Below, in pieces: positions 11,053 through 27,760 of a stretch of DNA of 64,000 nucleotides. The position numbers and the translations under genes were made by a program. The notes below the pieces were generated by a model, which saw only the letters and a list, made by a program, of their open reading frames with translations, was not told where the DNA came from and did not search any database. Where the stretch lies: the NCBI GenBank assembly GCA_013433145.1, contig CM024187.1, positions 10,553,326 to 10,617,325 of the forward strand, read 5' to 3'. How positions within the stretch are numbered: the stretch's first letter is position 1; every line of letters starts with the position of its first letter. This stretch comes from Ascaris suum. Its lineage: Eukaryota > Nematoda > Chromadorea > Rhabditida > Ascarididae.

Positions 11053-13914
11053 GATGAAATGATGCCAAGAGCCAAAACAAAAAACTGCAGGGCAAAACCT
11101 ATATATCTGTAATGCATAAATGAAACTAGGAAACATTTGTTCACCTTGCTTTGCTCTATGAGATTCCCAAAGCGTTATTATCAGTAAAGAATTTAGAAGT
11201 GAAAAGCGAACTGGCTCATGCAGAAGTTCCTGATGTTGCACTTCTTTTCATATTTTTATTTTCACAGTGGTTTCATAAGAAATTTTACACCTCTTTCTGG
11301 ATTCTGCTAGACATTATTGAAATCCTGTCGTGAGTCGTTGTGCGATAAAGATTCCACATTCGCTCTGGTAGGCAATAATAAAACATACGTGAATGCTTTA
11401 AGAAGTAAAGCATTGCTGTCATTGTCCAAAGCATAGAGAACTGCGAAAGTTTAGGACAGCAACGCATCATGCCACCATGCAAAATTCAGCCGTTCCGGCT
11501 GGTTCTACTGCTTCATTCCGCATTCGACTTTTGATTCACTGAACTCGTGGATAATCTAAAATCACACCTGTAAATCAGCAAAGTTAAATGGAAACAGATG
11601 TCGACAATCACATACGGAATAGTCGGTCCGATTTGACTGACCAAATTTTTGTACTTGCTAACACTGTGATTTCGTTTTTCACGGCATTAGAGGTTTCCAG
11701 TCTACGCTTTTGAGGATCTTGGTTCCCATCAAATTTCGACGCAGTATAAAATGGTTATGCGTTCCCGAAATTTAAAAAAAAAAGAGGTTTCTGATTCGCT
11801 TATTCTTTATTACACGTTCGTTGGAACAAGAACATCTAATTTCCACGTGGAAAATTATTCTCAGAAATGAGTTGAGACATGGCTTGCAATTCTTCGCGCA
11901 ACGGACCAATAGTGCTCAAGTAACGATGGCTGGAGCGCATAAGAAAAGTTGTTATTTGATAGAGTACAAGATATGCATGATTGACATTTACCAATAAGAC
12001 ATGCGACCGTTGCAAGCAATCATTTAATTTTAGAGCGTCTCATGATCCGCAAAGCTTTTAAATAGCGCACATCTCGAGGGATCACTTCTTTCTTAACATG
12101 CCTAAGGTCTCTCTGACTAGTAATTTATCGCTTTGTGAAGAAAACTGCAGGGGAGTGCATCAAAGAAATTTACTATTCAAAGAACACTTGCCGGATCGAT
12201 TTACTTTAATGATATTCGCTTATAGATTCATTTCCTTTGTGAGCAATCTTCAAATTTGTCTTACTTCAGCCTAATGAAAGAGCACGTTTGAACTGCAGTG
12301 ATCCGCGAGGAGCGATGTGCACTCCGAAAATATTTTCTTCCACATAGGATTTTTAACTTAGATGATGTGAAAGGGCCACACAAGCAGCTGTTGATCCTTG
12401 CGCTGCGATGAAGGGCAGCCACTTGAACATCTATCGTACAGACATATATAAAATGCAGAGGAAGAATGAGCAAGACTAGAGTTGATATACAAATTTTTCC
12501 TGCAGTAATGGAGTCTTCAACATAACAGACATAAATTTTAATATCAGAGGTTTTTAAGGTTCCATGTTTGCTTGCCAGAGGCGACTAATTACTAAGGTTC
12601 CTTAAGAGGTTTCCCAACTTCCTGGAAGAGAGAAGTGTAATATAGAAAGATGAGAAGCCAACAATTAGAGTAAGCGTATAAACAATGGGAGTCAAGATTT
12701 TCCAAACTTCTAAAGAAGCATGCATAATAGAAAGAAGAAAGTGAATTCATAATCGCATAGTTGGAACGAAATCTGGAATTGAAGAAGAAACTGGGAGGGG
12801 AAAGGGTGGTAGTACATGTGCGCTGCAATATTGGCTCCAGGATTTTCGTATTTCTCTTCATGATGTCCTGCAAGTTTTGGCAAGCCAACAAGCTCGATTC
12901 CAACAAATGCACCTCGCATTGCGGTTTGGGCTAATAGTTGAGGCTGACCGGGACAAGTCTCATATCTGCGCTTTGGACGATTTCTTTTCCATTCCCAGCC
13001 GTATTTGATGGTTCAGGAAGAAATTCGGATGCTTGCAAAGACGAAGTGGGATGAAGAGTTTTTAAAAAATGGAGTGGACGTGAAAAGAAAATGATGAGAA
13101 GGATAATCTAAAACGCATGCGGGTGAAATTGACGTGCGGTATCACAATACAAACACTATGCTCTATGTGAGTTTCGAGAAGGGGAGAAGCCTTTTGTCGC
13201 TATTTATACATGTATGAATATAAGCTATAGCAAATTTTGTGACGATAGACGCAAACAGTTCAGGGATATAGTTCCCAGTAGGAAAATTAATGCCCTTTTC
13301 GTATTTCATTTTCTTTATTCTCCATCCCTGCCGAAAAAACTCTCAGGTGCGCCAAAGTGTATGCAAAAGTGACCGATTTCTTGGCCTGCTACAAGAAGGT
13401 GTTTGAGTAGCGTCTCACTGACGGCTGCTCTTTACTACTTAGGCGTGTTTCATGAATATGGCCGAAAATGTGATTAAACGGAAAGTGACGCATATAGCAT
13501 CCGCTGAAGCGAAGCGTTGAAGTGAGAACCAAAGTGCGTGAGGGAGAGCAGCTCAACATGGAGAGAAGGTCATGTAAAGATTTTTTCGATGCCGTATCCC
13601 TTTGTTGTGAACTAACTTCAAGCGCAAATGAATTAATACCGCTATTATTTACGAGCGAATTAATATTACTGCTGTTAAATCCCATTTTTAAGAGAAGCTC
13701 AATTTACGTGTAGAGTTTCCACACATGTTGGTCACACTCAACTGCACTCGCGAAAAGGAAAACGATAAGCGCGGCAATACGTGAAAATAAAAACATCTCT
13801 CATATAACAACGTATGAAAGGATACACAAGCACTGCGGTTAAATCAGGGATAATTTCACTGAAAGCATCTAGGTGATAATGATAGTGCGTCAACCACAAC
13901 AAAAAACATATGCA

Positions 13915-13972
13915 CGCATACACACACATACATTCATACACACATACACACGCAGACACGCATAAACAAACG
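13915..13972. repeat. Degenerate CA-rich microsatellite
   Basis: A run of ACACAC, ATACA and ACGCAGACACG units interrupted by substitutions. The minus-strand frame through it (a Cys/Val-rich VCLCVSACVCVYECMCV-type peptide) is simply the repeat read as protein. Confidence 0.75.
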
Positions 13973-15409
13973 TCTACATGTGTACAATCAGAAGTATGGA
14001 GAATGCGCACTAATTTTACGAAATATCTCTATCTAAAATACTATTTAAGATGAGGATAGTTGGGACTAAAAATAAAAAGCAATACAGTGTGTTGCCTGCA
14101 AAAGAAAGACGAAAAAATTTATTTCCTTTGCAGCAGATGTTGTTTATGAGGCAGTTCACTGCTACACATTAACGAACAGCATGCTGAGCGGTGCCGTTCC
14201 TTTCCTTTCCATTGACGATACATTAACGGTGCTTAGCGGTACACATTAACAGCAATAGCGTTTCAAGGGAAATACTTATATATTGCAATTAGAAAGTTCA
14301 CAGTCTTGAGCACTTTCGAAAACTCTTAGCGATCTGAAATGCAATTTTACTGCAGTGGATGAAGAACACAGTAACTGAGGAAACATTGAGTGTTGTGATG
14401 TCAATTTAGTGCTGCTCACGGCGTCTGTTGTTGTTTATCGAAAGTTTTTTTGACATTATTTCATGCTCAACCTGAAGCCAACATTTGATAAAATACACGC
14501 TTTTTTCAGTGTTCATTTCTTGTAAGCGATACTCTGGTAGTGTCAACGAAACAGTGATATGCATCCCAAAATTCCTAAAGAAAACAGATTAATTTACAAA
14601 TCACTGCATGTTGCTATGAAAAAGTGTAGAAAGAAATTTCAAGTTTTAGATCGGCTATTATTCCTATGTTCCTCCACAGCACTGTCGTGAAGGAACATAT
14701 GAGAGAGAGAGATAATGGTCAATACGAAAAAGTACCTACTGCAAGCGCTGATAATTTAATCACTCATGTCGTTGTGATTTATCACCATTTCGAGCTTGTC
14801 GTATGCCAGGCAGGAATGGTTGTCTCCGATTGCTGCTCAACATAGCTTTGTGTATTTGCGCTGTACTGCTATATGATCTCCTTGTTCCGAAATAGATCCC
14901 ATTGCAGACAACCATAGTTATTTTTAAACCTCTATGAGCATTATGCAAACATTATGCATCCGATATCGGCTTCAACAATTCAGTTTCGCGTTTTCCATAA
15001 TGTGTAAATGCTCGCCGTAAATCCATTTATTGAGCTCACTCTTCACACCTGCACTGTGGAAGCCGCTTTTTCTACTGCTTTCTAGTCATTCCACATATCA
15101 CTTTATTTGTGCAATTTCGGAAGAACTTCTTTTTGCTTCTTTTCATTTTCCATTGCGTTTTCACACAGGGAAAATCGCATAATCTCTGTTGGCCCTTATT
15201 TTATCATGCAAATTTAATTTGAATTCTGAACGACCTATTCGTCGAATTCTCATCAAAAGACTGGTTGAAATGAGCATCTTTTCATTGAGAAAATGCCATT
15301 CAAATATGGCATTTAATGTTTATGGGTAGTCATCGTCAGCAACGATATATCAACTTTGTTCTTTCAAGAAGTCAGCATGATATGCTCTCTGAAGAGACGG
15401 GAGGGAGAA

Positions 15410-15422
15410 GGGGGGGGGGGGG
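15410..15422. repeat. G homopolymer run
   Basis: Thirteen consecutive G bases preceded by a purine-rich GAGACGGGAGGGAGAA block. It may fold as a quadruplex-like structure and is a likely site of length error in assembly. Confidence 0.85.
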
Positions 15423-18400
15423 ATCGTGCGCTAACTACTACAGCAGAAATGCTCAATTGCTGCTTTGAAAATGCCCACACTACTCAAGAAAATGAACAGT
15501 TTTTCAGTCGCTAGAAAAACAGAAACAACCATTTCCTTATTTGGAAACTGATGTTGTACAGAGTGGAGAAAATGGTCCCTGATAAGTGCCAACAAGAAAC
15601 GATGCCAACTTGCTCTGCTTTAGTGACTGATAACTGTCCGTGTCATCACATGACAATTTCCTCATCCTATTTCTCAATATTCCCTTTAGTCAGTCAGCAT
15701 TACGAAATTAATCGTTGTGAAATTTATCACTGCGAAATATTTATCATTCTAATAATTCCTCGTAGTGCTTTGGGGATCTCTACGTGATTTAAATCCAGTG
15801 AGGTTTCACCTTGTCAGACAATCCTGCGATGACTCATATAGTCATTTCACATGTTCATTTGCACTACAGCTGCGGTTGTGACCTTGCCAGCTCACTGAAG
15901 TGGAGAACTTTTCTCATATTTGTGCGCTGTATCCTTTTCAAATGCCGTTTCACTTCTTTGTACCGCTGTCATCAAGGAGTGCACCATAATCAGCCTTTTT
16001 GGAAGGAATAAATGCGTTACATCAAGTAATATTTTCGTAATATTGTTAAGCTTCTTCTTCCATTTGGTTGTTTTGAAGCATCTAATGACGCTATGAGCCG
16101 CTTATGCAGTTTTGAATTGAATGATGCTATCGTTCCATGCTGTCCAGTGGAATAAATTTTGGCTGGAGGCGATTAATCCTGATAGCTTCATGGTGTTCAA
16201 AGCTCAAGTTTAGAGCAGTTATGAAAAATTCTTCCCCACGTTTTGAGAGCAACAAAAGCTTCTGCCTTTCCGACGAACCGATTCGTTACGAATACAGCGC
16301 CTAGCTGAGAAGACATGAGAGCGAAATATCTTTTAGAATTTATCCGAAAGTAATGTGCTATTCATAGCCTCTTGAATCTTCTGCACTTTATTCTTGTAGA
16401 TATAGCTGACACATACGAGCGCAGATAATTCTTAGCTGCAATCACTATTGGAGTTGCAAAGCACTTGAAAATCAGATAGAGTTTTATAACATTCCTACAA
16501 TTATTTCTCACTTACGAATTTTTTTCTTCTCTTAAATTCTACAGTTTCTCTCTTAGTTTGTACATAAGGCTAGTGCAAATAAACCTTCCTTTGAAAGTTC
16601 GTTTGCTGGTGTTAGGAAATATTGAGAAAATAATGACACATTCATTGCAGCGAAGAAAAAACGCTTTATTACGGCTTGCCAGAAAACTACCTTGATCGCA
16701 GGAAGATAAGTTCACGTCATTTAGCGAAACACACAAGGTAGCTAATTCTCAACGAAAATTAGCCGAATAATCAGTTTTCCGTGAATGACCTGCTCGAATA
16801 TGTGACTTGTGATTTGTGACGATCTTCAGGTTCTTAACAAAACAGTTGTATTTCTCAAAAAATCGTTCAAAATGAAGAAGCATGCATTTTATTTTTTGGA
16901 GAGCAATTTGTAAATTTTTTATGCAATCTTGCGTAACTTCATGATTCAAGAGCTTATTTTGCTTGTATCATATTGAGAGAAATGTGGTAAATAGAAAAAT
17001 AAGTTGAGGAAATAAGGTGCTGAAGAGAGCGACCTTCTTCTAAACAGTAGATACAGAGGAGCAGGGGACTTCTTTAAAATTTCAAGGATGGTGATTACAG
17101 TATTGACGACACAGTTCTGATGTGGTGAGTATAATGAGTGCTCTAGAAAGGCCCATCGACTTCATTGTGATCGAACACTGCCTTTGCAGTTTATGTGAAG
17201 CTGGTTTCCGCATGAAAATTTTGGGATTTGTGTACCGATACGAGGGAGGATGGATTTTTGATTATCAGTTGATATGAGTGATCGGCTTTATAAGAAAAAG
17301 ATCTGTATGAAAGTCGGGTGCAAGTGAAAAGTGCTCCTGCGATTAGAGGTTCGCGAAAGAGGTTGATCTTTTTAGGAGAATTTTGTTAAACACAATTTTT
17401 TTTCTAACTGTGCTACAGCTTGGTCTCTTTTACAAAACTAAGGAGATCACACCTCGTCCCATACCTTTTGCCCACACCTCGGTTGTTACTATGATGCACA
17501 TGCTATTGCAGATTTCATGGTCTCAATCAGTGCTGAGGATGGTTAGTTACTCAATGTGAAGAGAACATGCCAGAGTTTTGCATCACTTCAGTTGGCGTGC
17601 TGTTTTTAAGATCCGTCGTTTAGCAGTAATAAAGTGGCAAACGAAGCAGGTTCTCTGATGATATGCACCGCATTCTCTTCAGACTTTGCACTTTATTTTT
17701 CTATGGTATTGAGAAGCGTTTGATGTGTGCAATTTATGCGTAAAATGCAACCAATTCGCATGGTTGTTTGCTTCTTTCCGAATTATACAGCTTGTTTGCA
17801 TGGCACATTCATGAGCATTTGGCAAACATCAGCGTGCTATTCGAACGAAAATGTCACTTAACATCATTCGTGATTTCAAATAGACGTGAGAGATTTTCAT
17901 GTAGCTTCTCAGCTTACAAAACAACACTCAGTGCTTCAAAAACCGAGTTTCGTGCTGAAAACCGAGCTGAAGAAGTGCTCTCGGTAATTGTGACCCCTCC
18001 CTCTAAGATGTGTTCACCAGTGTCTTTTGGAGTTCCATTTCAATCATCCTTGAATCGTCCTCTCTGACCGAACTGAGCGGCTGTTGCTCCAGGTTCGCAT
18101 ATCTTACTAGACATGTGGAAAAGCAACTGTCGTATCATTGGCTCCAATCATTTTGCTACCTTGATAATTGGTAGAGTTGTGCCAGAAATCGCTTTTCGAA
18201 AGCTGGAACTCATAGGAAACGACACCATCAAGGAGCGGTACTGTCAATTCATCATCATCCGTTTGATGGTGAGACTGAGCCAGAGTGGCAAACAAAACTA
18301 ATAACATTCTTCCCACTATGCAGAATGGGATTAAAAAGTTGAGGAACTAAGACTACAGCGATATCTCAACAGGCTTTTCCTGCACCGACTGGATAACTCA

Positions 18401-20728
18401 TGCAAACGATTTTAGGACATCATGTATTCGGATGAGGTATTACAAAAGCTGTTTAACGGTTCCATGTATAGGCTTGAAATAAAAGGGGGAGAGCAGATAA
18501 CCAACGCATAAGAATCTACTAAACGAAGAATCTAGAGCATAAGATGGGCACCTTTTTTTGAGAAATGCTATGACAATTAAATGGTGGGTATTGAACGTGG
18601 TCCCACCAAATGACTGTCGCTTCGAGTGCTAAACATATAATAAAAAATTAGTAACGATTCCACTTGTTAAATAAAGCTGTTCCTCTCCTCTTTCCCCTCT
18701 TCCCTCCATCCCCTCCCTCATTGATAGCGTCTGCTCAAAACGCTCATGTTCTTCTACTTAGCGCACAGTAATAGGAAGAGCAATTAGCTTTGTGCGCTGT
18801 TTCTGTTGGTGGCACACCGACGAACAAATTAGCATACACATTTTGCGTTCATTCCTCATTTGCCTCAATTTCAAATTCTCAGCACATTGCACTTTGCTAT
18901 ACATATCGTCGAAGTTAAAACTATAAAAAATTACGTCGCATACTGAGCGTAAACTTCGAAAAAACCTTCAATTTCACGAGTTTATCTGAGTTCCACTCCA
19001 TTTCTTATGGCCAGTATGCCTGCTGACATACGCGAAACATAGCTATTAAATAAAATAATACACTCATATAATTCAGCTTCAGCAATGGAGAAAAAAGAAT
19101 GCAAAGGAATATAATTAAAAAGAAATTGGTTGATAGGAAAGCCAGCAAATGGATTTGAGGGGTAACAAAAGTGAAGTACTGAATGACTAATGCTGGAATA
19201 AGGAGGATTAGATAAATGCAAAAATATCGGCAAGTAGGGGAAAAAGCCACAGAATGGACGCTACAGATCGACAAGAACAGTAGAGGCGGACCTGCAATGC
19301 AAGGAGCCTTTAAGAAGTATCAATAGAAACAACTGGGTCAGGTAAGCAGTGCATCGAAACAAATAGAAGAGATATGAAGAGACATTAATACGTAGTGAGC
19401 GCTCAGTTAACTAAGGTAAGGTAACGTAATCCAGCGTCGCATTTGTCTTCTTGTCTTAAGTGCGCAAGCCATGTTTCTTTAAGCCTTCTTTCAGAATTGA
19501 AGACTTATTTATCACCTATAAAGTGGAGTTGCACTGAGCACAAGGAATGAAGGAACGGGCTGTATTGTGCAACGGATAATTAAGCTTCCCTTGGCTCGTA
19601 TACGAAAGCCGCTAATTTCATCCACTGCTTCTTAATCATTCCTTTTTTTTCTGATATTTGTAGGCAAAGGTGCAATGTTATGGCCGTGGCCGAGCACGAG
19701 CAACGAATATATCTGCCATGCGCATTGCAGCTTTCGAAGATACAAGTCCAGTTTGCAACGCAGGCTCGAAAATGCGTTATTGCAAAGCCGAAAAGGATCT
19801 TTCCAAATTGCTCTCACTGATGTTATTTGTATTTCAATTGCTCCTCGTGGATGAGCAATGAAAATCAAACAATGTACATACGCATTGACGTATTTGCGTA
19901 TATTGCCAGCAGTGGTATTGCATTGAGGATTCTCTTGAAAAACGAGTAATCTAAAACAATGATGACCGCTGGCAAACTGAGCTTCTAATATATATCGCAA
20001 TAATTCTATTTTTGCTTCATTTTTTGTTTTCACTTACAAATGAAACGGAAGTGGGAAGAATATCTTCAGCTACTAGCTGATCAAAACTCTTGAAAATGGG
20101 CTTGTTTCCAATCAAATTTCACTTGCAACTCGATACCCGGTTCTGAACTACAGGCAAAACGAAATTTTGATCTGTTAGGGACACTATCTATCTGAATCAC
20201 GAATTTTTAGTGAACCAGTTATTACATTCGAAACATTCCTGCATTTGACGTGCAGCTTCAAAGGAAGAGGATGATAGGAGGAGCCGATATCTTCATGATA
20301 AAAACTTCCATTTCACTTGTTTAGTTGTTGGCAAGCCCGATTGAAGGTTCACACATCAGAAGGCTTGCGATTCCGCCTGCTCTGCGTTATTTTCATAAGC
20401 CCATGAAGTAATATGGAAATAACGAATGCTGAGGTGGATCTTCCAACTATGCACTAATTTCCCATTCTCTCAAAGCTTTTAGCGCAAGCGAAAATTAAAA
20501 TATCTATAGTAGTCATTCACATCACTTCCATTCCATCATATCAATTATCGTGCTAGGGACACAGCCCCGCAAAATATTTTGTATGCGCAGTAGGTTTTAT
20601 GTATGAAGAGAACTGTAGGTATGACAGTGACCATATTTCAGAGATTATTTCTCAAAAAAAACCTCTCTGATGGAGGCCGTAGAAGGCATGAACCACTGTG
20701 GAATCTTTGCTCAGCCTCGATGACTCAG

Positions 20729-25699
<4,971 letters not shown>

Positions 25700-27760
25700 A
25701 TTTCCAAGCGGTTTGATGCCGCTCAGCAGTAGACGTTCCTGCTGTGCTCGGCTGAAATCTGCTTTAGGACTTAATATTGCTTTGCTCGAGAGTAATATTG
25801 GCCCACATATGCCTCCCTCGACAGTGCGCGGCTCAGTTGCAATGCGACGAATGTGAAGAATATTTTCACGAACGCACTTCTTCGTGAACCTCGTGCTTCG
25901 CACCAGGTGGTAGCAAAGAGCATATTCTTCGGCAGCTCATCATAAAAATAACCTTTTTGACACTGGCTGGTGAAATGATCTCTTTGAAAGTTTAATTGAT
26001 TGTGCTTTCGTACCGGGTGTGAGCAAGATCACCTGCTTTTGAAGTACTGACCTTAAGTGGCACTTTTTACTGCCTGGCAGCAACATTAACGGTCCTAAGA
26101 GCACACCTTTCAAGAAATTGCCTTTTTTTATGTGCTGTTCACTGCAATATGGCAAATCTCATTTTTAAGAGCAATCCATCATAAGATTGATGTTTTTGGC
26201 TTCAGCTGATAGCAATATTGGCATTTTTCTGAGGCAGTTCGTGGGTTAAATGACATTTTTGATAGCAAAGCCGGCATATTTAGTCTTTTTTTTGGAGCAA
26301 TCCTCCGTTCAAGTAGCATTTTTGGTACTTATCGGAAACAATATTGCCGATATTGGTCGCCAAGAAAAATAGCGTTTTTAGGAGCAGTTTGCCATGGAAA
26401 CCACAGTGCTGACGAAAAGAATAACTTTTCTGAGGGGGATTTGATCAGGTAATTGCGATTTCCATGCTCCCTGCTATCATCGCGATTACCAAAATTGCTG
26501 TTTCTGATGGTAATGCATTTCAAAAAATCATGTCGATAAACTCATATCACTTGACACGCATTCTTAGCGGCAACTGGTCTCAAAAATCTCACTCCTAACA
26601 TAAATCGGCTGCAAAGAAAAACAATCTGTGAAAGTACTTTTTCCAGAAAATAGCATTTCTACCATCGGCTGGCGGCAATAATTTCACTTCCGAGCGGTTT
26701 TGCCTCGAAAATTGTGGGTTTAACAACGTTGCCAGCACGAGCAGTAGTTGTGAAATTGATACTTTAACGCCATCTGTCAATAAAGGTAGCGTTCTGGATG
26801 GTTTCGTTGTGAAAATGAAATCTCTGATGCCGAATAACTGCGACATTTTCATTTCCGTGAGCAATTCATCGCGAAAAGCACGTTGACGATGTAGTTTGTT
26901 GATAACATCTACAGGAAAAATTCGCCTCAAAGCGCATTTTTTGTCGCTGTCAGGTAAATAGCATTTTTGGAGGAGTTTATCGTTAAAATCGCTTGTGGTA
27001 GGTGACTGTCAGCACGAATAGCACTTTCGCAAGCGGTGCATAACAAATGCAGCAGACTCTGTTTCTGCTTCCAGTTTAGCGAAATAATAGTGCTTCCAGT
27101 ATAAAGTAGCAAAAAATGCCGCTCTTTTATCTATCGTCTTGAAAATGCGATTTTTGCGATGTAGTGTTCTTACCGATGACTATTATCAAAATTTCGAGTT
27201 TGCGAATAATTCGTCTTAGGAATGCTTGTAACGAGCTGGTGTTAAAGATGCCACTTCCGCAATGAAGTCCTTTCTGAACGCTGTAATTGCCAGCTAGTAT
27301 CACGGATATCATTTAAATGACAGGCCGCTCTCTAAAAATGTCAATCATGATGTTAGCCACTGTCATAAGAGTAGTATTCTGACGAAATGCTTTCATGAAT
27401 TCAGGTGTTGATGACAGCTATCATCAGAGATTAGATTTATGGGGAACATCGCTCACTGAATGTTTTCATAGCAAGCAGCTGAGAGCAAAAATATTATTTT
27501 CGCGGCATACGAGCCTGAGAAATCTTCCGAATTAGCAATATCGGGAACGCACTCAGTGCAACGAACTGCTAATAGCAGTGGAATTCTCTCAGCCAGCTGC
27601 TACAAAAATGTGACCTTTGTGAGTAGTTGCTCTTGAAAGTGTTGCGCCTGCTAGTAGGAAGTCTCAAAACATTATCATCGGCGGCGGGTACAGATTTAAA
27701 AAGCACTTCTGCTGCTACCAGCTGATATCAGAAATGTCATTTTAAGATTACCTCCTCACT
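25700..27760. repeat. Degenerate tandem repeat array, period about 63 bp
   Basis: A recurring core close to GCARTTYRTCRTGAAAAT, followed by a RCATTTTTGR block and then a CGGCTGGTAGCAATATTG-like block, is visible many times. Core copies start near 25875, 25931, 26171, 26234, 26297, 26384, 26694, 26799, 26870 and 26974. The spacings 26171-26234-26297 are both 63 bases; others drift by insertion and deletion. Copies are strongly diverged, so the array looks old. No frame stays open across it. The left edge is uncertain by 100-200 bases. Confidence 0.65.

Noticed and set aside
10590..11144. 184-codon minus-strand open frame, the longest in the window
   Set aside because: It has no domain and is Ser/Leu-rich, as expected for the antisense of coding-like DNA. 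The plus strand in the aligned frame is more protein-like although interrupted.
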